Assembly: GCF_003576475.1 (NCBI RefSeq)
Contig: NZ_QWGR01000004.1
Coordinates: 310,001-374,000, forward strand
DNA from: Maribellus luteus
GTDB lineage: Bacteria > Bacteroidota > Bacteroidia > Bacteroidales > Prolixibacteraceae
Direction of reading: 5' to 3'
DNA length: 64,000 nucleotides
The notes beneath the pieces are model-generated. The model searched no databases. It was not told the DNA's origin and saw only the letters and a program-made list of their open reading frames with translations. Shown here in pieces: positions 29,897-37,809 of this stretch. Within the stretch, counting starts at the first letter, position 1; every line of letters begins with the position of its first letter. Position numbers and translations under genes: made by a program.

Positions 29897-30265
29897 TTAT
29901 ATATTTAAATCATCGATTAATATAAATTCTGGATCGACCATCGCAATTTTACCTTCAATATCAGGAGGCAATAAATATTCATCAACTTTTGATTTGATGA
30001 AGTCTAAGCCTTCTTTACCAACCACGTAAGTCATTGGGTGACTCATGCCATTTGGTAGTTTTACACGTTCCTCGGTAAGAAGAGATTGTTGGACATAAAT
30101 TTCCAACGGAAGATTGAACTCATCTAAAATATTAAGCTTTCTTAGTATGCTGTACATCGTTTTGTATCCAAAACGATAACCTAATCTTTTAGTTGTACTT
30201 CTTATACTGTATATGTAGATCTGGTAGCTTGACGGATTTTCTTGGTATTCATCGTAATAACTCAT
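29897..30265 (-). CDS. KilAC-like (phage antirepressor C-terminal domain) small protein
   Basis: 122 residues. The pattern STTKRLGYRFGYKTMYSILR followed by KLNILDEFNLPLEIYVQQSL and MTYVVGKEGLDFIKSKV resembles the KilAC/ANT domain of phage antirepressors (conserved Lys-Leu-G, N-x-P, and T-x-x-G-x-x-[FY]-I ends), without the N-terminal Bro/ORF6N part. Lies 42 bp after the RepA-like gene on the same strand. It could be an antirepressor-like switch for the element. Assignment by pattern only. Confidence 0.5.
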   Translation of the reverse strand: MSYYDEYQENPSSYQIYIYSIRSTTKRLGYRFGYKTMYSILRKLNILDEFNLPLEIYVQQSLLTEERVKLPNGMSHPMTYVVGKEGLDFIKSKVDEYLLPPDIEGKIAMVDPEFILIDDLNI

Positions 30266-30307
30266 CTTGTATCGTTTTAAAAAATAATTATATAGGACAT
30301 TTCTATT

Positions 30308-31465
30308 TCAGCCTGTTGGCAATAATTCGTCCTGTTCATCGCTTGAAATCATATCGTCAGGATCGACATAAAAGTAAATTCGATCGTTTTTTTCGTAATC
30401 TTTCAACCAATTTGCCACTGTTGATTTCTTAACATCATATCCCTCTTCTCTTAACTTGTCAGCAATTGCCCTATAGGACAGATTCTCAGAGCGGCGTAAT
30501 TCCTTGGCCCTATCAATGGCTTTATTGTCAGTTGATTTGTTATTCTTACGTTCAACAAGATCGCTGAATGGAACTGATCTGTTAAGGTTCGTAAAACATA
30601 GATTTTCGTCGAATTTTAATACCATAGCATCACGTTTCAATGACTCTGGAATATAGTTTCCCTTCACAATACATAAATATCGCAGATCTGGATTAACAGA
30701 ATCTTTCCTAAGTTCTAAAACAAGTCGCATTTTGGCTTCAAATCCTTGACTGCCTAATACGTTATCCTTAGACGGAGCAGAATATTGAGAACCTTTTTTC
30801 GTATGGTGTAGGAAGATAAATAAAGTCTGAAATCGTTCAGCAAGAAGTTGGAACTGATAGATGAAGTTGCGAATCTTATTTGCCGCGTTCATATCGCCAG
30901 AATATAAATCGGCCATCGCGTCAATGATAACGCAATCAACCTTGAATACTTTTAGTGCCTTTTCCAGCTTTGCAAGTAGTTTTTCAGTATCAAAAATGAA
31001 ACCTATTCTTGAAAAGAAGGAATGATCAAGATTTTGAACATTCTGCTTTCTTAAAAGATACGCAATCGCAATTGCATCATCTTCGGTTGATACAACCAAC
31101 GCGGAATTGTATTCGGCATTTATTTCAATTCCTAAAAAGTCTTTAGCTTTAGTTCCAACATGAAGAACAAATTGCCTCAAAAAACTACTTTTCCCAACAT
31201 CAGAACTACCAGATAGGGCAACGAGACCTGTTTTTGGGAAAATCCCTTTCCATAAAAAAGGGATTTCTTCAATGTTCCATTTGAGTAAAGTGGTTGCAGG
31301 TAATATAAACCCAAGATCATTTTTATTCGATTTTTCAGTAATTTGTTTTACTACTTGCTTGACAGGTTTTGGCTTGTCATTATTAATTTGTTTAGTTGAT
31401 TTCAGCTTAGCCAATTTTCTTCTTTTTGAGCCTTCAATGAATTTTCTATGTAGCGCCATATTCAA
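30308..31465 (-). CDS. RepA-like replicative helicase (AAA_25 family)
   Basis: 385 residues. A basic head rich in Lys (MALHRKFIEGSKRRKLAKLK) precedes a RecA-fold ATPase: Walker A VALSGSSDVGKSSFL, a second-strand SALVVSTEDD, Walker B KVDCVIIDAMADLYSGD and the LFIFLHHTKKG motif, as in RSF1010 RepA-type hexameric helicases. The C-terminal part carries a helix-turn-helix-like segment (LSYRAIADKLREEGYDVKKS). It should unwind the element's origin. The start is ATG 31465 or 31459; it overlaps the excisionase gene by 4 bp, an operon arrangement typical of Bacteroidota integrative elements. Confidence 0.82.
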   Translation of the reverse strand: MNMALHRKFIEGSKRRKLAKLKSTKQINNDKPKPVKQVVKQITEKSNKNDLGFILPATTLLKWNIEEIPFLWKGIFPKTGLVALSGSSDVGKSSFLRQFVLHVGTKAKDFLGIEINAEYNSALVVSTEDDAIAIAYLLRKQNVQNLDHSFFSRIGFIFDTEKLLAKLEKALKVFKVDCVIIDAMADLYSGDMNAANKIRNFIYQFQLLAERFQTLFIFLHHTKKGSQYSAPSKDNVLGSQGFEAKMRLVLELRKDSVNPDLRYLCIVKGNYIPESLKRDAMVLKFDENLCFTNLNRSVPFSDLVERKNNKSTDNKAIDRAKELRRSENLSYRAIADKLREEGYDVKKSTVANWLKDYEKNDRIYFYVDPDDMISSDEQDELLPTG

Positions 31466-31740
31466 TGATTTTTAACTAAATGTTGAGTCCCCATTTCACT
31501 AATTTCATGTCGAGATAGTCTTTTGTTTTGCAGTAACCAGGAATCAATCTCGCTTCGTTTAAAGAATATGAGTTTCCCTCGTGGGCAGTAGAATGGAATT
31601 TCCCTGAGATGGGTTAGCTTGTAAATGTAGCTTTTGGAAAATCCCGTATATTCTGCCAGCTCAGTGGGTGTTAAAATCTCCTTTTGTAATAGTTTTTGTT
31701 TTCGTACAAATTCCTGTACAGTTAGCTCTTCATTTTTCAT
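31462..31740 (-). CDS. Excisionase-like helix-turn-helix protein
   Basis: 92 residues with a MerR/excisionase-type winged helix: ILTPTELAEYTGFSKSYIYK (recognition helix) followed by REIPFYCPRGKLIFFKRSEI and DSWLLQ. This HTH_17 arrangement is found in Xis proteins and in element regulators. It is co-transcribed with the RepA-like helicase (4-bp overlap) and 125 bp after the next upstream gene. It probably directs excision by the integrase and/or controls the replication genes. Confidence 0.82.
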   Translation of the reverse strand: MKNEELTVQEFVRKQKLLQKEILTPTELAEYTGFSKSYIYKLTHLREIPFYCPRGKLIFFKRSEIDSWLLQNKRLSRHEISEMGTQHLVKNH

Positions 31741-31864
31741 TGGTTAAAATGTTAATATTCAATCGATAGAATTTATTAATAACTATTTCCAGACAAAGAA
31801 ACAGTTATATCAAATGGTAAGCAATGCGGAAGTTGTGGTATGTTGCGTCAGAAAGGAAAAGTTG

Positions 31865-32743
31865 CTATTTTTTCTTTCTTTCAAAGTGTATTTTGATTAT
31901 TTCGGAAACATATTCCGGAAGGGTACGTGGCTTTTGAGCAAACTTATCAGAGAGAGAATCAATACCTCGCATTTGTATAAAGGTCGCTTCCAAAAAATCT
32001 GTAAAAAAATGCTTTCTTGGTTGAATCCCAAATATCTCGACATGAAGTACATAGTAGGAATATCGTAGTAATTCATTTGAAATTTGTAATTTTTCAAATG
32101 GAGTATCAACAATAGGAACTGATTCTTTTTGAACCATTTGTATCGTATAAAACAACATACGTTTATAGTCAGAATCTGACAATATTCTTTGCTGGTTTAT
32201 ACCTGCGCCATTTAAATAACCAAGAACTTCAAGTACTTTCAATAGTCTATCATCATAAAAGTCATTGTTATCGAATTGTTGAACGTATTCTATGCCCAAA
32301 ATTTCTGATATAATTATGTCCTTTGTGAACGAATTGAGTTGAAATACAACATCTGATATCAATGTATTGCTTGTTTCAGCCAGTGTCTTTAATAATTGCG
32401 ATTGTTTAATCAGATAAGCTGTTATTGATTGATTTGCTATACGATGTGCTCCAATACCCCTTTTTATTAAGTTTTGTGATATTTCAAATTGCTGTAATAT
32501 TAATTCTTTGAATGCACTTTCAAAATAAACTTTTGTGGGAACAGGAATATGCTCTTCATTCGTGTAATAAAAGTGAATAATGTACCCCTTCTCATTCTCA
32601 ATGCAAATGCTTTCATCTTCTCTTTTCCTGGTATCATCCCATTCCTGATAGAACGAATTTTCTACCTTTTCGTATTCTCCAAATAAAAATACCTCAATAA
32701 AAAAATGTAAGGGTTCTAATTCTGTTGACTGAGAATAAATCAT
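31865..32743 (-). CDS. Hypothetical element protein at the right end
   Basis: 292 residues, soluble, mostly helical (FEISQNLIKRGIGAHRIANQ, SQLLKTLAETSNTLISDVVF), with a beta-containing first third and basic last residues (HFERKKK). No motif recognised. Located between the excisionase-like gene and the right end of the island, the position where accessory replication or regulatory genes are usual in such elements. Confidence 0.55.
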   Translation of the reverse strand: MIYSQSTELEPLHFFIEVFLFGEYEKVENSFYQEWDDTRKREDESICIENEKGYIIHFYYTNEEHIPVPTKVYFESAFKELILQQFEISQNLIKRGIGAHRIANQSITAYLIKQSQLLKTLAETSNTLISDVVFQLNSFTKDIIISEILGIEYVQQFDNNDFYDDRLLKVLEVLGYLNGAGINQQRILSDSDYKRMLFYTIQMVQKESVPIVDTPFEKLQISNELLRYSYYVLHVEIFGIQPRKHFFTDFLEATFIQMRGIDSLSDKFAQKPRTLPEYVSEIIKIHFERKKK

Positions 32744-32827
32744 ATTTTCAGTTTGCGCTATTTAAAAGATAAATATCGGAAAAAAAGGGAAAGGTAATAG
32801 ACAAACAATTGTAGTAGTTAGCATTAG

Positions 32828-32847
32828 TGTTACTATTCTGTTACTCG
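32828..32847 (+). repeat. Paired TGTTACT motif, right end (putative integrase arm site)
   Basis: TGTTACT-ATTC-TGTTACT-CG matches the left-end motif at 7965-7984 in 19 of 20 bases and in direct orientation, keeping the 11-bp period. It lies 58 bp before the tRNA-Leu 3' end, inside the island. Confidence 0.5.
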
Positions 32848-32854
32848 ACAGCAT

Positions 32855-32887
32855 AAAAAAAGCCTGTAACATTAACTGCTACAGGCT
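32855..32887 (-). terminator. Terminator for the tRNA-Leu transcript
   Basis: AGCCTGTA and TACAGGCT form a perfect 8-bp stem around an 11-base loop. Read on the minus strand it is followed by seven T residues. It lies 18 bp beyond the tRNA 3' end. If integration is at the tRNA 3' end, the island supplies this terminator. Confidence 0.75.
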
Positions 32888-32903
32888 GTTGGAATTTCTT
32901 CCG

Positions 32904-32928
32904 AGTACCCGGGGCGGGAATCGAACCC
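32904..32928 (-). repeat. Candidate right attachment site within tRNA-Leu 3' end
   Basis: Counterpart of 7816-7840; AGTACCCGGGGCGGG here against AGTACCCGAGGCGGG on the left. It overlaps the T-arm and acceptor 3' strand, the commonest target of tyrosine integrases. Confidence 0.5.
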
Positions 32929-32989
32929 GCACTCCGTTGCCAGAACTGGATTTTGAATCCAGCGCGTCTACCTATTCCGCCACCCGGGC
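32906..32989 (-). tRNA. tRNA-Leu, anticodon CAA
   Basis: An 84-nt cloverleaf on the minus strand. The acceptor stem pairs GCCCGGG with CCCGGGT (first pair G-U), the D arm is GTGGCGGAATAGGTAGACGC-like, and the anticodon stem GGA/TCC flanks TT-CAA-AA. A long variable arm follows (class II, as for Leu), with T-loop GGGTTCGATTCCC and discriminator A. CCA is not encoded. The anticodon CAA reads UUG. The gene is intact and serves as the integration target of the island to its left. Confidence 0.95.
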
Positions 32990-33014
32990 ATTTCCTTTAA
33001 CGGAAATTGGTGCG

Positions 33015-33046
33015 CAAAACTAACCATTTCGTCGGAATTACCAAAA
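33015..33046 (-). promoter_or_regulatory. Promoter of tRNA-Leu (Bacteroidota sigma-ABfr type)
   Basis: On the minus strand TTTTG (33046-33042), a 19-bp spacer, and TAGTTTTG (33022-33015) fit the Bacteroidota consensus TTTG / TAnnTTTG. The expected start is about 20 bases before the mature tRNA 5' end at 32989. Confidence 0.75.
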
Positions 33047-33048
33047 TA

Positions 33049-34425
33049 TTAATGAGCAATTTGTTTTGCCTGGTCAATTCTTTTTACCACTTGCCCGTAA
33101 ACAATCAGTGCAACAGCCGAAATCATGGCAATACCTACAAAGTAATACCAGATATAATGGGCGTTTTGGGCAGCAGCAGCCCATTCGTCGTGGGTGCTAA
33201 ATAATAATGGATCGGGACAATACTTGTCGAGTAGGAATCCTGACATCAAAAATCCCAATAAATAGGATAAAAAGGAATGCAGGTGACTAAACCCAAGATA
33301 AAGTCCCTCTTCTCCCTTGGGAGCCTGTAATGAAAAGTATTCGAGGTAACGTGGTGAAATAAAGGATTCGGCAAGCCCTTGAAAGGCGATCCCGATAACC
33401 ATCATAAATGCCACGGGGTGCATGGTCAGAATTTCTCCTGTCATCAGGTTACCGGCAGCCATAAATAAGGCAGATATTGGCATGATAAACATCCCAACCG
33501 TCATACTAAAAAGTGCTGTTCGCTTACGGAACATTTGTGTTATAAAAGCAACGGTGGTAAACACAACCAGTGGATTGACGTTGGCATACCACGATGGAGA
33601 AGAGGCTTCTCCTGCTAATCGAATTACATATTTAGGCATGGTGGCATACATTTGCGTTTGTACCATCCAAAAACCAGTAATGATAAGAATAAGAACAATG
33701 AGACGCACGTTGGAAAGTACGCGGCCAAGTGCTTGAAGTAATTCCCGAATTGACTTCCCCTCTCCACTGTGTTTTGTGCTTTTGTACATCAGGAACACAA
33801 CGATCAGTCCTAAGAGTGTCATTGCGGCCGAAAAGTAACTGATCCAAATCAGTCCCTCGTTACCCATCGACACACGCAAGGGTTTTACAATGGTTTTTCC
33901 GGTAAAAGCTCCGATATTCACCATCGTGTAAAAGATACTAAAACCACGAGCCCTGTTGTCGGCCGAAGTTTCTTTGGCTACCGTGCCGGTTATAACCGAT
34001 TTTATAAATGATCCTCCAACAATAATTAATACCATGGCTGGAACTACTGCATAACGGTAACCTGAGGTGTTGAGCCCGTGAAATATCGTTTTATCGCCAT
34101 ACTCAACCAATCCTGCTGACTCAAAAAAAGAAGGGATAACTCCCAATCCTGCATAGCCCAGGGTGAGTAAGCCAAACGCCAGCATTAACGACTTGCGGAA
34201 GCCTATTTTATCGGCATAAGCGCCAGCGAAAGTTGGAAGAAAATAGAGTAAAGCTGAAAAGACACCCGCAATCACTCCAGCTTCTATATCGTTAAATCCA
34301 ATAATGGACGACAAATACAAAGTGATAGCTATAAACAAGCCATAGTAGGCAGCCCGTTCAAATAATTCTACTGTGTTGGCGACCCAAAATGCCCGTGGAA
34401 ACTTCCAGGTTTCTTTTTTTTCCAT
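33049..34425 (-). CDS. MFS transporter (POT/peptide-transporter-like)
   Basis: 458 residues with about 12 hydrophobic segments. The start AFWVANTVELFERAAYYGLF contains the ExxERxxYYG-like motif of proton-dependent oligopeptide (POT/PTR) and related MFS carriers. GAYADKIGFRKSLM is the MFS motif A between helices 2 and 3, and ETSADNRARGFSIFYTMVNIGAFTG is the POT-like middle signature. The substrate is not determined; peptides are one option, sugars or nucleosides others. The promoter lies directly upstream at 34449-34479. It is transcribed divergently from the sigma factor gene and belongs to the chromosome, not the island. Confidence 0.85.
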   Translation of the reverse strand: MEKKETWKFPRAFWVANTVELFERAAYYGLFIAITLYLSSIIGFNDIEAGVIAGVFSALLYFLPTFAGAYADKIGFRKSLMLAFGLLTLGYAGLGVIPSFFESAGLVEYGDKTIFHGLNTSGYRYAVVPAMVLIIVGGSFIKSVITGTVAKETSADNRARGFSIFYTMVNIGAFTGKTIVKPLRVSMGNEGLIWISYFSAAMTLLGLIVVFLMYKSTKHSGEGKSIRELLQALGRVLSNVRLIVLILIITGFWMVQTQMYATMPKYVIRLAGEASSPSWYANVNPLVVFTTVAFITQMFRKRTALFSMTVGMFIMPISALFMAAGNLMTGEILTMHPVAFMMVIGIAFQGLAESFISPRYLEYFSLQAPKGEEGLYLGFSHLHSFLSYLLGFLMSGFLLDKYCPDPLLFSTHDEWAAAAQNAHYIWYYFVGIAMISAVALIVYGQVVKRIDQAKQIAH

Positions 34426-34448
34426 ATTATTTTGCTGAGTTTGACGGG

Positions 34449-34479
34449 CAAAAATAACAGCTTATTCCGGTTCTCAAAA
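34449..34479 (-). promoter_or_regulatory. Promoter of the MFS transporter gene
   Basis: On the minus strand TTTTG, an 18-bp spacer and TATTTTTG fit the Bacteroidota TTTG / TAnnTTTG consensus. The predicted start site lies about 15-18 bases before the ATG at 34425. Confidence 0.7.
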
Positions 34480-34560
34480 TGAGGGCTTTAACATAAGCAA
34501 AATTGTTTTGCAGGGAATTTCTTTTTTCTAACTTAGCTTCAAGTGATTGAACCGTAGCAA

Positions 34561-35136
34561 ATGAACCTGAACGAAGAGAAAAAACTAGTAGATGAAATCA
34601 GGCGGGGAAACGAGGCCGCTTTTGAAAAAATATTCCGTAGATACTACCGGGCTTTGTGTCTTTTTTCCACCAAAATACTGGGAGACGATGAAACGGCTGA
34701 AGAAGTTGTTCAGGATTTTTTCGTGAAGCTGTGGGAGCGGCGGGAAGGATTTATGGTGGAAACTTCGGTTAAAAACTACCTGTTCCGGTCGGTAAAAAAC
34801 CTGTCCATCAATGTAATCAAGCACGAGCAGATTAAGCTGAAACATGCGCAGCAGGTGATGGCAGATGCTGAAGCGAACGATTTTAAGGATCATTTTATGG
34901 AAGTGGACCTGGAGCGTGCGATTGAAAAAAGCATTGAAGAATTGCCCGAAAAACGCCGCGAAATATTCCGGCTTAGCCGCGAAGAGGGATTAAAATACCG
35001 CGAAATAGCCGAACGAATGAATATTTCCATTAAAACAGTGGAGGCTCAAATGGGTTTGGCAATCAAAACATTACGAGATAAGCTGAGAAAATACAGCACC
35101 TTTCTTTTCTTTTTTGTGCCTTTTTATCAAAAATAG
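34561..35136 (+). CDS. ECF RNA polymerase sigma factor, FecI/Bacteroidota expansion family
   Basis: 191 residues. Region 2 is AFEKIFRRYYRALCLFSTKI...TAEEVVQDFFVKLWERR with the core-binding W-E motif. Region 4 is ELPEKRREIFRLSREEGLKY and REIAERMNISIKTVEAQMGL, an HTH with the -35 recognition helix. Hydrophobic tail FLFFFVPFYQK. It starts at ATG 34561 and is followed after 39 bp by a FecR-type anti-sigma gene, so it is probably released by an outer signal and drives the two STN-protein genes downstream. Confidence 0.93.
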   Translation: MNLNEEKKLVDEIRRGNEAAFEKIFRRYYRALCLFSTKILGDDETAEEVVQDFFVKLWERREGFMVETSVKNYLFRSVKNLSINVIKHEQIKLKHAQQVMADAEANDFKDHFMEVDLERAIEKSIEELPEKRREIFRLSREEGLKYREIAERMNISIKTVEAQMGLAIKTLRDKLRKYSTFLFFFVPFYQK

Positions 35137-35175
35137 CTTAGGGGTAAAATTAGTGTGCATTGTCATTTAAATGTA

Positions 35176-36228
35176 ATGAGTAAAATGGAGAACATCGAGA
35201 ATCAGTCCCGTGAGCTGTTATCCAAACAGCTGGTTGGAGAAGCAAGCGACCGGGAAAAAGTGGAGTTGGAAGCCTGGCTCGAACAATCGGAAGAAAACCG
35301 GGCAGAGTGGGAGCAGAGTAAGAAGATGCTCTCGAAAATCGACTCATTCTACCAGGAAAAGCGTTTTGATACAGACGCTGCCTGGAAAAACGTTCATGCA
35401 CAATTCGTCCCGACGAAAGGTACAGTGGTATCGTTTCAGAAAAAAAGAAAGGAGGGAATTGCAACATTTTACAAGTATGCTGCGATACTGGTGGTGGCAC
35501 TTTTACTGGGGACTGTTGGATATTACATTGGTTTCAGAAACCAGGTTCCGGCTGTTTACAGCGAGGTAATTTCGGGAGAAAACCAGGTTTTACAACAGTA
35601 TGTTTTACCCGATGGCTCGGTGGTTGCCCTGAATAGCAACTCGAAACTTACGTTTCCGAAAAAATTCAGGGACAATGTACGCGAAGTTAGCATCGAGGGA
35701 GAAGCATTTTTTGATGTAAAACCCAATCCTGATCAACCTTTTGTGATCAACGCCGGCGAAACTCAGGTAAAAGTTTTAGGTACCTCTTTTAGCGTGAGTG
35801 CGTATCCGGGCCAGGAAACCGTGGAAGTAATTGTTGAAACCGGCAAAGTGCAGGTAATCAGCAAAAGCACTGAAAAACAAACCGAAGCGACAGAGGTGTT
35901 TTTGATTCCGGGCGAGAAAGGAACTTTTTTCAACCAAAACAAAACCTTGGAGAAATCGGTAAACGCCGATCCCAACTTCCTGTCGTGGAAGACGCACGAC
36001 CTCATTTTTAACAAGGTTCCGCTAAGCGAAGTAGTCCGTTGTTTGGAGAAAACTTACCACATACGGGTTGATTTGGCAGAACCAGCGTTAAACGAGCTGC
36101 TGTACGAAGGTCATTTTGACCAGAAACCCGCTGATTTTGTATTGGATGTAATACGGCTCACATTCAATCTTGAACTCATCGGTGAAAACGAACATTACAC
36201 GCTTACGAGCCGTAAAAACGACCAGTAA
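35176..36228 (+). CDS. FecR-family anti-sigma regulator
   Basis: About 350 residues from ATG 35176 (MSKMENIENQ); a GTG at 35155 is in frame but gives an unusual head. A cytoplasmic helical part (DREKVELEAWLEQSEENR) precedes one TM helix (FYKYAAILVVALLLGTVGYY), then the periplasmic FecR domain (YVLPDGSVVALNSNSKLTFP, VREVSIEGEAFFDV, VKVLGTSFSVSAYPGQETVE) and the C-terminal DUF4974 region (LIFNKVPLSEVVRCLEKTYH). It should hold the ECF sigma factor at the membrane until a signal arrives from an STN protein. Confidence 0.92.
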   Translation: MSKMENIENQSRELLSKQLVGEASDREKVELEAWLEQSEENRAEWEQSKKMLSKIDSFYQEKRFDTDAAWKNVHAQFVPTKGTVVSFQKKRKEGIATFYKYAAILVVALLLGTVGYYIGFRNQVPAVYSEVISGENQVLQQYVLPDGSVVALNSNSKLTFPKKFRDNVREVSIEGEAFFDVKPNPDQPFVINAGETQVKVLGTSFSVSAYPGQETVEVIVETGKVQVISKSTEKQTEATEVFLIPGEKGTFFNQNKTLEKSVNADPNFLSWKTHDLIFNKVPLSEVVRCLEKTYHIRVDLAEPALNELLYEGHFDQKPADFVLDVIRLTFNLELIGENEHYTLTSRKNDQ

Positions 36229-36240
36229 AACGAATGAGCA

Positions 36241-37806
36241 ATGAAGACAATTTTGAATAAAATACGGATTTTCATCCTTTTAATTGGAGTGGCATGGGTA
36301 ATGATGCCCGATCGGCTAAGCGCGCAGGAAGAAAAAAGCCAGGCGCTCGACCAGAACATTACCATTTTTGCCGAGGATGAACCGCTTTCGAGCGTAATTG
36401 AGAAAATATGTAAGTACCTGAACATCGATTATTCCTATAACTCGGACCTGGTAGCGGATAAAAAAATCAGTCTGAATATTTCGAACAAACCCATTAAGTA
36501 TGTATTGGATAAGCTGATGAACGACTTCTACCTGTTGTTCGAAATTGAAGACAACCTGCTGGTGGTGCGCGATTATGTACCGCTGGATAAGAGTATTGAT
36601 TACGAGAACAATTCGCAGCAGTTTTTTGCGAGCAACCGGGGCTTTTTATTTGATGATCCGCGCGATAAACGCATTACCATCAAATTTAAGTCGGCCAGTA
36701 ACCTGATCATTATTCCGGTGAATATCAACGATTCGGATACCCTGAATTTTATTCTCGACACCGGGGTTCGCTACCCGATTATTACCGAGCTTCCGTTTGT
36801 GAACAAGCTGAACCTTAACTATATGATGCCGGTGAAGATAAAAGGCCTGGACGATGGTGAAGGCTTGACGGCCTACCGTTCGGGCGGAAATACCATGCAC
36901 ATTGACGGGCTTACTGCCCGGAACCAGGAAGTGCAGATGATCATCGACGAAGATTTCCAGATTTCGCACATGCTGGGGATTCCGGTTCATGGATTGATTG
37001 GCTTCAATCTTTTCAAGGATTATGTGGTGGAAATCGATTATGCTGATGAAAAACTGCTGCTTTACAAGCCGGAATATTACAAATACCGCGACCGGAAGAA
37101 TGACATTATTATGCCTTTGCATTTCGACGGGAACAAACCGTATGTTCGTACTACCATTGTTACCGACGAGTTGAAGGATGTTCCGGTTAAACTGTTGGTG
37201 GATACCGGAGCAAGCGATGCCTTGTGGCTTTCCGAAAAATCGGACGAACGCATTAAATTGCCGCAGAACCACATCGAAACTTTTTTGGGAAGAGGCCTGA
37301 GTGGCGATTTGTACGGAACCAAAGGAAGGATAGACGCCATTTGGGTAGGCCCGCTTTTGATGTCGCACCCGATCGTTGCTTTCCCCGATTCGGAGCTGAT
37401 GGAACAACTGATCTCGGCAAACGACCGCAACGGAACCATTGGAGCTGAAATTCTGCGAAGGTTTTATGTGGTGGTGGATTACCGGAACAGCCGGCTGACA
37501 CTGCGTCCAACTCCGCGGATTAAAGAAGATTTTAATTACAACATGAGTGGGATGGAAGTGATCAATCCGATGCCCGGATTACCGGTATTTACCATTGCTG
37601 ATATTACCAAGGATTCGCCTGCCTTTAACGCCGGGCTGCAAAAAGACGATCAGATTTTATCGATCAACAGTAGCAGCCACCGGTCGATGGAACTGAATGA
37701 TATTAACTTACTGCTTCAAAGCAAAGAAAACAGGAAAATACGCATCAAAGTACTGCGTAATGGTGAAGAGGTTAAAACTTCGTTCGAGCTGAAAAGAATG
37801 TTTTAA
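36241..37806 (+). CDS. STN domain - tandem aspartyl protease - PDZ protein
   Basis: 521 residues. A signal peptide (RIFILLIGVAWVMM...LSAQ) is followed by an STN domain (about 38-112: ITIFAEDEPLSSVIEKICKY), normally the signalling domain of TonB receptors. Then come two retropepsin-like modules, each with a DTG active-site triad and a hydrophobic-Gly flap partner: ILDTGVRY (Asp173) with GLIGFNLF, and LLVDTGASD (Asp321) with GTIGAEIL. A PDZ domain closes it (IADITKDSPAFNAGLQKDDQ). Because retropepsins need two DTG motifs, this chain could form an internal pseudo-dimer. It starts 12 bp after fecR. An STN that would talk to FecR on a protease is unusual. Confidence 0.85.
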   Translation: MKTILNKIRIFILLIGVAWVMMPDRLSAQEEKSQALDQNITIFAEDEPLSSVIEKICKYLNIDYSYNSDLVADKKISLNISNKPIKYVLDKLMNDFYLLFEIEDNLLVVRDYVPLDKSIDYENNSQQFFASNRGFLFDDPRDKRITIKFKSASNLIIIPVNINDSDTLNFILDTGVRYPIITELPFVNKLNLNYMMPVKIKGLDDGEGLTAYRSGGNTMHIDGLTARNQEVQMIIDEDFQISHMLGIPVHGLIGFNLFKDYVVEIDYADEKLLLYKPEYYKYRDRKNDIIMPLHFDGNKPYVRTTIVTDELKDVPVKLLVDTGASDALWLSEKSDERIKLPQNHIETFLGRGLSGDLYGTKGRIDAIWVGPLLMSHPIVAFPDSELMEQLISANDRNGTIGAEILRRFYVVVDYRNSRLTLRPTPRIKEDFNYNMSGMEVINPMPGLPVFTIADITKDSPAFNAGLQKDDQILSINSSSHRSMELNDINLLLQSKENRKIRIKVLRNGEEVKTSFELKRMF

Positions 37807-37809
37807 TGC

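Larger units (their letters stand above)
7816..32905. mobile_element. Integrated genomic island beside tRNA-Leu(CAA), about 25 kb, with defence cargo
   Basis: A tyrosine integrase opens the left end and an intact tRNA-Leu lies at the right end with its 3' terminus facing the island. A degenerate copy of the tRNA 3' end lies at 7816-7840 in the same orientation (direct repeat). Paired TGTTACT motifs sit just inside each end (7965-7984, 32828-32847). Right-end genes (excisionase-like HTH, RepA-like helicase, KilAC-like, Sak4-like ATPase, DUF3871) are typical of Bacteroidota integrative elements. Cargo is restriction-modification and other defence-like genes. The DNA looks more AT-rich than both flanks. 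I see no relaxase, coupling protein or tra genes, so mobility would need a helper. Exact ends are inferred. Confidence 0.75.

Noticed and set aside
7965-32847. CRISPR array
   Set aside because: The repeated 20-mers are only two copies 25 kb apart. No regularly spaced repeats or cas genes were found anywhere in the window.
36646-37407. 253-codon frame on the minus strand
   Set aside because: Antisense to the STN-protease-PDZ gene, which has clear DTG and PDZ motifs on the + strand.
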